NCBI RefSeq assembly: GCF_031979925.1
Contig: NZ_DALZFB010000005.1
Location: forward strand, 62,001 to 126,000
DNA length: 64,000 nucleotides
Reading direction: 5' to 3'
From: Pseudescherichia sp031979925
Lineage (GTDB): Bacteria; Pseudomonadota; Gammaproteobacteria; Enterobacterales; Enterobacteriaceae
Both the position numbers and the translations under genes were made by a program. Below are positions 31,908 to 40,397 of the stretch, piece by piece (within the stretch, counting starts at the first letter, position 1; each line of letters opens with the position of its first letter). The notes beneath the pieces are model-generated. The model had not been told where the DNA came from and ran no database searches. It worked only from the letters and a program-made list of their open reading frames with translations.

Positions 31908-32555
31908 ATGAGTCAGGTACTGATTACCGGAGCGACCGGGCTGGTTGGCTCCCACCTGCTGCGTATGCTGATTCAGGAGCGGCGGGTCAACTATATTGCC
32001 GCCCCGACACGGCGGCCTCTGCTGGGCATGCCGGGGGTATTTAACCCCTGCGATCGCCAGCTCACCGATGCGCTGGCCCAGGTCACCGATCCTATCGACA
32101 TGGTCTTCTGCTGCCTCGGCACGACCCGCCGGGAAGCAGGCAGCAAAGAGGCGTTTATTCATGCTGACTACACGCTGGTAGTGGATACCGCGCTGGCCGG
32201 ACTGCGGCTCGGGGCCAAGCATATGCTGGTGGTTAGCGCGATGGGTGCCAATGCCAGCTCGCCCTTTTTCTATAACCGGGTGAAAGGGAAGATGGAAGAA
32301 GCCTTGATCGCCCAGGATTGGCCGCGCCTGACCTTTGCCCGTCCGGCAATGCTGCTGGGCCGCCGGGCGAAACAGCGGTTTGGTGAATCCCTGCTGGGGC
32401 CGATGCTGCACCTGCTGCCCGGCAAGTGGAAATCCATTGAGGCACGCGACGTAGCCCGTGCGATGCTCTTGACGGCGTTCTCCCCCTGCCGCGAGAGGGT
32501 CACTTTTTTGACCTCCGAGCAGCTGCATGCGATTGCCATCGGGGAGGAGAATTAA
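31908..32555 (+). CDS. yraR: NAD(P)-binding Rossmann protein YraR
   Basis: A 215-residue atypical SDR (NmrA/HTATIP2-like). The glycine motif TGATGLVGSHLL (about 6-17) is at the N-terminus, and the YNRVKGKMEE stretch (about 124-133) supplies the YxxxK-type pair. E. coli YraR has 211 residues. Function unknown. Followed by yraQ with 75 bp between them. Confidence 0.92.
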   Translation: MSQVLITGATGLVGSHLLRMLIQERRVNYIAAPTRRPLLGMPGVFNPCDRQLTDALAQVTDPIDMVFCCLGTTRREAGSKEAFIHADYTLVVDTALAGLRLGAKHMLVVSAMGANASSPFFYNRVKGKMEEALIAQDWPRLTFARPAMLLGRRAKQRFGESLLGPMLHLLPGKWKSIEARDVARAMLLTAFSPCRERVTFLTSEQLHAIAIGEEN

Positions 32556-32630
32556 CTGTTTCCAAAAGTGTCCAGTCAGGCGTAGTATCTTCCGGCCAAT
32601 AATAATCCATACATCTTTCCGGGGAATGCA

Positions 32631-33671
32631 ATGACTGGTCAGTCTTCATCTCAGGCGGTAACACCTGTCCAATGGTGGAAGCCCGCACTCTTTTTTCTCG
32701 TCGTTATCGTTGGGCTCTGGTATGTAAAGTGGCAGCCCTACTACGGTAAGGCCTTTACCGCCGCCGAAACCCACAGCATCGGCAAATCCATTCTTGCTAA
32801 CGCCGAAGCCAATCCGCTGCGAGCCGCACTCGATTACGCGATGGTCTACTTCCTCGCGGTCTGGAAAGCAGCGGTGCTGGGCGTCCTTCTCGGCTCGCTA
32901 GTGCAGGTGCTTATTCCCCGCGACTGGCTGCTGCGTACTCTCGGCCAGAAGCGCGTTGGCGGCACGCTGTTTGGCACGCTCTTCTCTCTGCCGGGCATGA
33001 TGTGCTCCTGCTGTGCCGCACCGGTTACCGCCGGGCTGCGTCGCCAACAGGTGTCGATGGGCGGCGCGCTGGCGTTCTGGATGGGTAACCCGCTGCTGAA
33101 CCCGGCGACGCTGGTATTTATGGGCTTTGTGCTGGGCTGGCACTTCGCTCTGATTCGCTTGCTAGCCGGTCTGGCGATTGTGCCGGGCGTGGCCCTGCTG
33201 GTGCAGCGCTGGGTGAAGGAGAGCAACCGTCCCTCGCCGTTGCCTGAAACGGTCATCGCCGCCGAGCCGCAGGGCGGATTTATGGCGCGCTGGGGCCGGG
33301 CACTGTGGACGCTGTTCTGGAGCACCATCCCGGTCTACATTCTGGCGGTTCTGCTGCTGGGTGCGGCGCGGGTCTGGCTCTTCCCCCATGCCGATGGCGC
33401 TATCGACAACTCACTGCTGTGGGTAATGGGGATGGCTATCGTTGGCTGCCTGTTTGTCATCCCGACGGCGGCGGAAATTCCTATCGTGCAGACCATGATG
33501 ATGGCTGGGATGGGCGTGGCTCCCGCGCTGGCGCTGCTCATCACGCTGCCTGCGGTAAGCCTGCCGTCGCTGATTATGCTGCGCAAATCCTTCCCGGCGA
33601 AGGCGCTGTGGCTAACCGGTGGACTGGTGGCTGTGGGGGGAATGATTGTGGGAGCGCTGGCTTTACTGTAA
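32631..33671 (+). CDS. yraQ: Permease-like membrane protein YraQ (UPF0718)
   Basis: A 346-residue polytopic membrane protein, same length as in E. coli. Eight or nine hydrophobic segments are visible in two halves; the family's small-residue/cysteine motif MMCSCCAAPV (about 123-132) is intact, as is the GNPLLNPATL stretch (about 151-160). Relatives (ArsP type) export organoarsenicals, but the substrate of YraQ is unknown. Confidence 0.92.
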   Translation: MTGQSSSQAVTPVQWWKPALFFLVVIVGLWYVKWQPYYGKAFTAAETHSIGKSILANAEANPLRAALDYAMVYFLAVWKAAVLGVLLGSLVQVLIPRDWLLRTLGQKRVGGTLFGTLFSLPGMMCSCCAAPVTAGLRRQQVSMGGALAFWMGNPLLNPATLVFMGFVLGWHFALIRLLAGLAIVPGVALLVQRWVKESNRPSPLPETVIAAEPQGGFMARWGRALWTLFWSTIPVYILAVLLLGAARVWLFPHADGAIDNSLLWVMGMAIVGCLFVIPTAAEIPIVQTMMMAGMGVAPALALLITLPAVSLPSLIMLRKSFPAKALWLTGGLVAVGGMIVGALALL

Positions 33672-33678
33672 GAAAAAC

Positions 33679-33744
33679 GCCGGATGGCGCTGCGCTTATC
33701 CGGCCTACGGAACGTGTAGGCCCGGTAAGCTTCGCGCCACCGGG
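33679..33744. repeat. REP pair (BIME)
   Basis: Two inverted REP units, 33679-33708 (GCCGGATGGCG...CCGGCCTAC) and 33715-33744 (GTAGGCCCGGTAAG...CCACCGGGC), facing each other between convergent yraQ and dolP. Confidence 0.85.
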
Positions 33745-33757
33745 CGTTATTAACTCA

Positions 33758-34333
33758 CTACTTAATAAACGTAAACGCCGTAGTGACGTGCTTGACGCCC
33801 GACACGCGGCTGGCGGTATCGGCGGCGGCGGCGGCTTCACGCTCCGTCACCAGTCCCAGCAGGAACACCTCGCCGTTTTCGGTGGTCACCTTCACGTTCG
33901 ACGATTTCACCTGATCGCTACCCAGCAGCTGAGAGCGCACCTTGGTGGTGATCCAGGTGTCTGACGAGGCGGTGCCGAGGCTAATCGGCTGACCCTGGCG
34001 GATCTCGTTATAGACCTCCGTTGCCCCCTCGACCCCCATCGCAATCTGCTTCGCACGCGAGGCCAGTTCGGTATTCGGTGCCTGGCCGACCAGCAGGACT
34101 TTACCCTGGTAAGCGGTCACGTTGATGCGTGCGCTCTTCTTAATCTGCTCGTCTTTAGCCAGCGCGCTGTTAACGCGCAGCTCCAGCGTTCCGTCATCAA
34201 CCTGCGTGCCCACGGTACGCGGATCGGTGGCTGCTTTGGTGCCTACGGCAGCGCTGCCGACCACGGCCGCTGCGACACATCCCTGAAGCAGCAGCGCGGA
34301 GAGTATTACCGCAAGGGGCGTAAATGCCTTCAT
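33758..34333 (-). CDS. dolP: Outer-membrane lipoprotein DolP (YraP)
   Basis: A 191-residue lipoprotein with two BON domains, same length as in E. coli. The lipobox LLQGC sets the lipidated cysteine at about 19; BON domains lie at about 45-115 and 125-190. It binds anionic phospholipid, supports BAM and affects septal wall enzymes. It is the last gene of lpoA-yraN-diaA-dolP, 9 bp after diaA; in E. coli it also belongs to the sigma-E regulon. Confidence 0.96.
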   Translation of the reverse strand: MKAFTPLAVILSALLLQGCVAAAVVGSAAVGTKAATDPRTVGTQVDDGTLELRVNSALAKDEQIKKSARINVTAYQGKVLLVGQAPNTELASRAKQIAMGVEGATEVYNEIRQGQPISLGTASSDTWITTKVRSQLLGSDQVKSSNVKVTTENGEVFLLGLVTEREAAAAADTASRVSGVKHVTTAFTFIK

Positions 34334-34342
34334 GTCTACTCC

Positions 34343-34933
34343 TTAATCATCCTGGTGAGGAAAAAGCGTGTTATCAATCAGATCGCAAAGGCAGTTCACC
34401 GTCAGCATATGCATCTCGTGAATGCGTGCGCTGCGGTGGGAAGGAATACGAATTTCGACATCCTGTGGTCCCAGAAGACCCGCCAGCTCGCCGCCGTCGT
34501 AGCCGGTGAGGGCAACGATGGTCATATCGCGCGTGACGGCTGCCTCAACGGCCTTTACGATATCCCGGCTGTTACCCCGGGCGGAGATCGCCAGCAGCAC
34601 GTCGCCGGCATGACCGAGTGCGCGCACCTGTTTGGCATAGATCTCATCATGCAGCCGATCGTTGGCGATCGCGGTTAAGACCACGTTATCAGTATTTAGT
34701 GCAATCGCCGGCAGGCTCGGACGCTCGGTTTCGAAGCGATTGATCATGCTGGCAGCAAAATGCTGGGCGTTGGCGGCAGAGGTACCGTTGCCACAGCAGA
34801 GGATTTTGTTACCGTTAAGCAGGGAGTGAACCAGGGTCATGGCTGCACGGGAGATCGCATCCGGCAGGGCTTCCGCCGCCGCAATCTGGGTTTGAATACT
34901 TTCCGTAAAGCAGACTTTAATTCTTTCGAGCAC
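34343..34933 (-). CDS. diaA: DnaA initiator-associating protein DiaA
   Basis: A 196-residue SIS-domain protein, same length as in E. coli, which binds DnaA as a tetramer and promotes its assembly at oriC. The SIS core includes ILCCGNGTSAANAQHFAASM (about 43-62) and AISARGNSRDIVKAV (about 115-129), close to GmhA phosphosugar isomerases but without enzymatic activity in E. coli. Lies between yraN and dolP. Confidence 0.96.
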   Translation of the reverse strand: MLERIKVCFTESIQTQIAAAEALPDAISRAAMTLVHSLLNGNKILCCGNGTSAANAQHFAASMINRFETERPSLPAIALNTDNVVLTAIANDRLHDEIYAKQVRALGHAGDVLLAISARGNSRDIVKAVEAAVTRDMTIVALTGYDGGELAGLLGPQDVEIRIPSHRSARIHEMHMLTVNCLCDLIDNTLFPHQDD

Positions 34934-34952
34934 GGTGATCCCTATTTGTCAG

Positions 34953-35351
34953 CTAGTATGAGTGGTCATTAAAGGCGTCTTGTATCCACTCCACGTCGTT
35001 TCCGGTGAAGGCTACCACATCGAACCGGCAATCCACAGTGTCAAAACTCCCATTGTGCCGGGCAAGCCAAAAACGCGCCGCCGACAGAAGTTTCAACTGT
35101 TTACTGCGGGTAATGCTGGCCGCTGCGCCACCGTAGCGGGCCGTTTTACGGTAGCGAACCTCAACGAAGACGGTTGTTGGACCCTGGCGCATAATCAGGT
35201 CAATCTCGCCGCCACGTGAACGCACGTTGGCGGCGATAAAACGCAGTCCTTTGCCCTCCAGCCAGCGGCGCGCCGTTGCTTCCCACGCGTCGCCGGCCTG
35301 TTTACGGCTTAACTGGCCGGGACGATCTGCCCCTGCTGGTATTTGAGCCAT
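34953..35351 (-). CDS. yraN: UPF0102 nuclease-fold protein YraN
   Basis: A 132-residue member of the YraN/UPF0102 family (131 in E. coli), with a restriction-endonuclease-like fold. The family patterns GEIDLIM (about 52-58) and FVEVRYR (about 66-72) carry the acidic and basic residues of a PD-(D/E)xK-type centre. Function unknown. Its start overlaps the end of lpoA by 43 bp, as in E. coli. Confidence 0.93.
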   Translation of the reverse strand: MAQIPAGADRPGQLSRKQAGDAWEATARRWLEGKGLRFIAANVRSRGGEIDLIMRQGPTTVFVEVRYRKTARYGGAAASITRSKQLKLLSAARFWLARHNGSFDTVDCRFDVVAFTGNDVEWIQDAFNDHSY

Positions 35352-37402
35352 GATAACTTCCTGTTAATCACGCAGTCTGGAGTAGCCGAGAGATCGCCGG
35401 TATTGCCGCTGATCTCAAAGCCAGGAACCTGGCGCATCTGGGCGAAGTGGTTAGCCAGCGCCCACGCATCAACGCCCATGGCATACAGGCGTGCCAGCGA
35501 GTAGTCGTTGTTGACGCTGCCCAGCGCCTGCTGCATCAGCGCAGGGTTGCTGCCTGCCAGCATCGGGATTTCGCTAAACTGTAATCCCTCCATCTCGAGA
35601 CGGAAGTCGGGGCCAGCGCCGCCCTGAGCGCTGCGCGAGCTGGCGTAGAGAGCCGCACCGCTGTGGCTGCCGGTGCGCATAGCGATCATCGGCTTGATGA
35701 GCGCGATCTCGTTCGGCGTTGCCAGGATATAGGCCGCATCGACGTTGCCACCGCCGGTGATCTGCGCTTCGGTCGGCGGAGCAGGGATGGTCAGGCCGCC
35801 GATAGTCACCCCCTGCTGCTGCGGCAGGCTGGAGGTCACCGGCGTGCCGGTCAGAGCGATACCGGACCCGCCGTTAATACCCATCTTCAGTTCAGCCGTG
35901 GAGCCGAACTTCTGCTGCAGCACGGTGCCGCCGCCCAGTTTCTGCCACTCATCGGCAAAGGCGGTGGTGACCCGATCACCCAGCGAGCTGCGCGGAACCA
36001 GCAGCAGCGGTGCGCGGCGGCCCTGATCCCACATATGGTGGGCGGCGTCGCGGGCCTCATCTTCCGGCGAGAGGGCGAAGTAGCAGATGTTCGCCCGGCT
36101 CTGCACCGACTCTGGCTGGTTCAGGGCCAGCACGTTAAGGGCGGTGTTGCTGCGCATCAGCTCTTCAACGTTACCCTTTAACAGCGGCCCCACTACGATA
36201 CTGGCACCATCCTGCTGGACCTGGTTGAGGATCTGATCGAGCGGCTGCGAGCTGGTGTCGTAAATTTTCAGCTCGGCAGAGGGATTCGCCGGCGCGCTGG
36301 CTACCGCTGGGGTCGCGGCTGGCGGTGCCTGTGTTTCAGGGGCACTCACTGGCGCGGCTGTGTCCGCGGGTGCTGGGGCCTGAGTCGCTTCAGGGGCGGT
36401 CACCGGGGCCTCTACCGGTGCGGCAGGCTGCGTTTGGGTCAGCTCATCCACCGGTGCCTGGGAGGGGCTAACCACGTCAGCGTCTCCCGTTGTCGCCGCC
36501 TGGGCAACCTGGACAGGCGTTGCCGGGCCGCTCACGGCAGGTGCGCCGTTCTTCGCCGCTTCAAAACCCTGCTGGATAGCACGGCCATAAACCGCGGCCT
36601 GGCCGTTCAGCGGCAGCAGCAGAGCAATTTTGTTGGTAGAAGCCGGTTTAAAATTTTGCACGTTGGTTAACGCGGTCGGCAGCATCTTCGCACCGGGGTT
36701 TTGCGGATAGCGGGTCTGCCAGTCGCTGATCCCTGCCTTCAGCATGTTTGGATCGGTACGGTTATCGAACCAGACGCGCTGGAGATCAAGCCAGCCCTGC
36801 AGTACGTTCTCATCGGCGTTGATCACCAGCGCCTGCGCCTGCTCCGGCGTCATAGAGGAGAGTGCCTGCCAGGTCGCGTCGATATTTTTCTGCTTATCCT
36901 TCGCTGCCAGCAGCGGCTCCTGGGCAATTAAGGCCCGCAGCAGCGTCAGCGACGGACGGCCCTGGCTGGCGTCGATCTGCGCCTGCCAGTAGCGTGCCAG
37001 CTGGTTACCCTCGAAATCGGCGGGCTTCAGCTTATCCAGCAGCGCCTGCGCGCCAGCAAAATCCTTCTGCACCAGCTTAAGCTCAACGGCCAGCAGCGAC
37101 TGCTCTTTACGCTGGGTATCGGTCAGCTCCTGCGGCAGCTGGCTAAACAGCTCACCCGCCTGCTGGCTTTTGCCCTCTTTCAGCAGGGCACGAATGGCGA
37201 GTAATTGCCAGTTGGTCTTGGTATCATCAGTGCTTTGCTGCATCTGGCTGAGATAAAAGCCAGAATCAGCCTGCGCCGTGCCCTGCATGTGCGCGCTGCT
37301 CTGGTCTGGCGTCTGTGTACCACAGCCGGCAAAAAGCAGGGCGGCGAGTACGACGGGCAGACAACGCGCTGCTTTTAAACGGAAAAATGTTGACTGTACC
37401 AT
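35309..37402 (-). CDS. lpoA: Penicillin-binding protein activator LpoA
   Basis: A 697-residue outer-membrane lipoprotein that stimulates PBP1A. The lipobox LFAGC puts the cysteine at about 27. The N-terminal half (to about 255) is TPR-like, the C-terminal half (from about 260) is a periplasmic-binding-protein fold (KIALLLPLNGQAAVYG). A proline/alanine-rich insert (about 300-385) is longer than in E. coli, which has 678 residues in total. Start at 37402 (MVQSTFFRLK) is chosen because it begins the signal peptide; the frame is open further upstream. Divergent from rsmI, 62 bp apart. Confidence 0.96.
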   Translation of the reverse strand: MVQSTFFRLKAARCLPVVLAALLFAGCGTQTPDQSSAHMQGTAQADSGFYLSQMQQSTDDTKTNWQLLAIRALLKEGKSQQAGELFSQLPQELTDTQRKEQSLLAVELKLVQKDFAGAQALLDKLKPADFEGNQLARYWQAQIDASQGRPSLTLLRALIAQEPLLAAKDKQKNIDATWQALSSMTPEQAQALVINADENVLQGWLDLQRVWFDNRTDPNMLKAGISDWQTRYPQNPGAKMLPTALTNVQNFKPASTNKIALLLPLNGQAAVYGRAIQQGFEAAKNGAPAVSGPATPVQVAQAATTGDADVVSPSQAPVDELTQTQPAAPVEAPVTAPEATQAPAPADTAAPVSAPETQAPPAATPAVASAPANPSAELKIYDTSSQPLDQILNQVQQDGASIVVGPLLKGNVEELMRSNTALNVLALNQPESVQSRANICYFALSPEDEARDAAHHMWDQGRRAPLLLVPRSSLGDRVTTAFADEWQKLGGGTVLQQKFGSTAELKMGINGGSGIALTGTPVTSSLPQQQGVTIGGLTIPAPPTEAQITGGGNVDAAYILATPNEIALIKPMIAMRTGSHSGAALYASSRSAQGGAGPDFRLEMEGLQFSEIPMLAGSNPALMQQALGSVNNDYSLARLYAMGVDAWALANHFAQMRQVPGFEISGNTGDLSATPDCVINRKLSWLKYQQGQIVPAS

Positions 37403-37464
37403 TCTGTATCCAGTGATATTTTTTTCGCAATGCTCAATATTAAATCGGCAATACGGATGAAACA

Positions 37465-38325
37465 ATGAAACAACACGAATCGGCGGAGAATTCTCAAGGT
37501 CAGCTCTATATTGTACCCACGCCAATCGGGAATTTGGCTGATATCACCCAGCGCGCGCTGACCGTGTTGCAAAGCGTTGATTTAGTTGCCGCAGAGGATA
37601 CCCGCCACACTGGCCTGCTGTTGCAGCATTTCGCCATTAGCGCCCGCCTGTTTGCGCTTCACGACCACAACGAGCAGCAGAAGGCGGAGACGCTGGTGGC
37701 GAAGCTTAAAGAGGGGCAGAACATCGCCCTCGTTTCCGACGCCGGAACGCCGCTGATCAACGATCCCGGCTATCACCTGGTACGCTCCTGCCGCGAGGCG
37801 GGGATCCGCGTGGTGCCGCTCCCTGGCCCCTGCGCCGCTATCGCCGCCCTCAGCGCCGCCGGGCTGCCGTCGGATCGCTTCTGCTATGAAGGCTTCCTGC
37901 CTGCCAAATCCAAAGGTCGCCGCGACACGCTAAAAGCGCTGGAGGCCGAGCCGCGCACCCTGATCTTCTATGAATCTACCCACCGCCTGCTGGATAGCCT
38001 GGAGGACATCTGTACCGTGCTGGGCGAATCCCGCTACGTGGTGCTGGCCCGTGAGCTGACCAAAACCTGGGAGTCGATCCACGGCGCGCCTATCGGCGAG
38101 CTGCTGGCGTGGGTGAAGGAAGACGAAAACCGCCGTAAAGGGGAGATGGTGCTGATCGTCGAAGGGCATAAGGCTCAGGAGGAGGATCTGCCTGCCGACG
38201 CGCTGCGCACCCTGGCGCTGCTGCAGGCTGAGCTGCCGCTGAAAAAAGCCGCCGCGCTGGCCGCGGAGATCCACGGCGTGAAGAAGAACGCCCTCTATAA
38301 GTACGCCCTGGAGCAGCAGGAATAA
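37465..38325 (+). CDS. rsmI: 16S rRNA 2'-O-ribose C1402 methyltransferase RsmI
   Basis: A 286-residue tetrapyrrole-methylase-fold enzyme, same length as in E. coli, which methylates C1402 in the ribosomal P site. Family motifs: LYIVPTPIGNLADIT (about 14-28), AAEDTRHTG (about 45-53), LVSDAGTPLINDPG (about 90-103) and PLPGPCA (about 118-124). A C-terminal HTH-like segment (KNALYKYALEQ) ends the protein. Confidence 0.97.
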   Translation: MKQHESAENSQGQLYIVPTPIGNLADITQRALTVLQSVDLVAAEDTRHTGLLLQHFAISARLFALHDHNEQQKAETLVAKLKEGQNIALVSDAGTPLINDPGYHLVRSCREAGIRVVPLPGPCAAIAALSAAGLPSDRFCYEGFLPAKSKGRRDTLKALEAEPRTLIFYESTHRLLDSLEDICTVLGESRYVVLARELTKTWESIHGAPIGELLAWVKEDENRRKGEMVLIVEGHKAQEEDLPADALRTLALLQAELPLKKAAALAAEIHGVKKNALYKYALEQQE

Positions 38326-38379
38326 GGTTACCGACATTCAGCGTGTCGGAAGAATGTCGGAAGAAATTGCTGATGTACC

Positions 38380-38409
38380 GTAGGCCGGGCAAGCGCAGCG
38401 CCGCCCGGC
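38380..38409. repeat. REP element (identical copy at 48008)
   Basis: A 30-bp REP, GTAGGCCGGGC...CCGCCCGGC, between convergent rsmI and garD. It is the same base for base as the copy at 48008-48037. Confidence 0.85.
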
Positions 38410-38416
38410 AAAAACA

Positions 38417-39988
38417 TCACGTCACCGGAGCCGGGTTAAACACCGCCAGCTGGTTGTGTAGGCCCCACTGATCCGAGAAGGTTTTCTTGCGGCCGCTGGC
38501 CACGTCAAGGATGAAGCGGAACAGCTTCCAGCCGACGTCCTCAATGCTCTCTTCGCCGGTCGCAATCGTTCCGGCGTTGATATCCATCAGATCGTACCAG
38601 CGGTTAGCCAGCTCGGTACGGGTCGCCATCTTGATTACCGGCACCGCCACCAGGCCGTACGGCGTACCGCGCCCGGTGGTGAATACCTGGACGGTGATCC
38701 CGGAAGCTACCTGCTGAGTGCCGCAAACGAAGTCGCTGGCAGGGGTAGCCGCGTAGATCAGGCCACGCTTCGTTGGGCGCTGGCCCGGGGAGAGCACTTC
38801 CACGATGGCGCTCTGACCGGATTTAGCGATAGAGCCAAGCGCTTTCTCAACCACGTTAGCCAGGCCGCCTTTCTTGTTACCTGGCGAGGGGTTGGCGCTG
38901 CGGTCGGTTTTACCCATGTCGAGATAGTTATCGTACCAGGCCATCTCCTCCAGCAGGCGTTTACCCACCTCCTCGTTGATCGCGCGCGGGGTGAGAAGAT
39001 GGATAGCATCACGCACCTCGGTCACTTCAGAGAACATCACTGTCGCACCGCAGCGGACCAGCAGGTCAGAGGCATAGCCTACCGCCGGGTTAGCGGTTAC
39101 GCCGGAGAAGGCGTCGCTGCCGCCGCACTGCATACCCACTACCAGCTCGGAAGCCGGGCAGGTTTCACGCTGGCGAGCGTTGAGCTTGATGAGGTGGCGC
39201 TCGGCAACCTGAAGAATATCGTCAACCATCGAGCGGAAGCCGACGTGCTGCTCATCCTGCAGGCGCACGATGCTGGCGCTGTCGACCGCGATAGCCTGCA
39301 CGTCTTCCGTCCCCTGCAGCAGGCGCTCCGGCTGGAGCTTCTCACAGCCGAGGCCTACCACCATCACTTCGCCGCCGAAGTTGGGGTTCAGGGCGATGTT
39401 ATGGATGGTGCGGATAGGCACCACCGCTGCCGGGGCATTGATCGCCACGCCACAGCCGTAGAGGTGGTTCAGACCGACCACGCCGTCAACGTTCGGGTAT
39501 TTCGGCAGCAGGTCGCGCTCGATAATTTTAACCACGTAGTCCACCACGCCCGCGACGCAGTGTACGCTGGTGGTGATACCCAGCAGGTTTTTCGTCCCGA
39601 CGCTGCCGTCGGCGTTGCGATAGCCTTCAAAGGTGTAACCCTCAAGGGCGGGCAGCGGCTCCGGCACCTTAGTTGCCAGCGGCAGGGTGTTTAGCGGCGG
39701 TGCTGTCGGCAACTCCACGGTGGACTCATCGATCCAGCTGCCCCGGGCAATATCGCGCACCGCGTAGCCGATCACTTCACCGTAGCGGACAATGTCACCG
39801 TGCGCGGGAATATCCACCAGCGCCACTTTATGCCCCTGTGGGATATGCTCAATGAGTTCAAGCCCATCCGGGAAACGCGTCCCGGCTCTTAAGCCATTGT
39901 CATTGACAATAATCGCCACGTTATCGGTTTCATGAACCTTAATATAAAACGCCGTTGGCGATTCTTGTCTAATTTCGATGTCGGCCAT
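38417..39988 (-). CDS. garD: Galactarate dehydratase
   Basis: A 523-residue enzyme of the UxaA/GarD family, converting galactarate to 5-keto-4-deoxy-glucarate; same length as in E. coli. An N-terminal SAF domain (about 10-90) is followed by the catalytic domain with GLGCEKLQPERL (about 209-220), GMQCGGSDAFSG (about 286-297) and a C-terminal AGTIATGEESIEDVG segment. Iron is needed in E. coli. Divergent from garPLRK across about 410 bp. The paralogue uxaA is also in this window (58451). Confidence 0.96.
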   Translation of the reverse strand: MADIEIRQESPTAFYIKVHETDNVAIIVNDNGLRAGTRFPDGLELIEHIPQGHKVALVDIPAHGDIVRYGEVIGYAVRDIARGSWIDESTVELPTAPPLNTLPLATKVPEPLPALEGYTFEGYRNADGSVGTKNLLGITTSVHCVAGVVDYVVKIIERDLLPKYPNVDGVVGLNHLYGCGVAINAPAAVVPIRTIHNIALNPNFGGEVMVVGLGCEKLQPERLLQGTEDVQAIAVDSASIVRLQDEQHVGFRSMVDDILQVAERHLIKLNARQRETCPASELVVGMQCGGSDAFSGVTANPAVGYASDLLVRCGATVMFSEVTEVRDAIHLLTPRAINEEVGKRLLEEMAWYDNYLDMGKTDRSANPSPGNKKGGLANVVEKALGSIAKSGQSAIVEVLSPGQRPTKRGLIYAATPASDFVCGTQQVASGITVQVFTTGRGTPYGLVAVPVIKMATRTELANRWYDLMDINAGTIATGEESIEDVGWKLFRFILDVASGRKKTFSDQWGLHNQLAVFNPAPVT

Positions 39989-40111
39989 TGTCCAGTATTC
40001 TCCGCCAGGTATGGGATAACAAAAACGGGAAAATGCGTATCATGTTTCTTGTTATCGGAAATAAACAACATTGCTATGGAATAAATAGTGTCAGGAGTTT
40101 CCGGTGAAGAA

Positions 40112-40127
40112 TGTGATCCAGATCACT
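40112..40127. promoter_or_regulatory. CRP site in the garD-garP divergent region
   Basis: TGTGATCCAGATCACT matches the CRP core TGTGAnnnnnnTCACA at 9 of 10 fixed positions. It is the clear signal in the 409-bp garD-garP gap (39989-40397), which holds no gene. Catabolite control of both units is expected; a site for the activator CdaR (SdaR), known in E. coli, could not be placed by eye. Confidence 0.65.
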
Positions 40128-40397
40128 CATTATTGCTGTAACAGGCCCGGCGGCAGGGCGAATGCCTAAATCTGTGGATCAGCGCCCAGCGACTTGTGCA
40201 TATGCTCAATATAATCGCTTAAAGTCATTTATTAATTGAGCAAAGCAACAATGCGTGATGTTTGTGGCCTGATTATACTGATTCACGATTTCATTGCATC
40301 TGGTTAGTTACCTGATATTACCTGCTATCGATAAATAATCAGGAAAATACACCTCATATAACGATAAGAATAGAGTACCGTGCCCGAGGATAAATAA

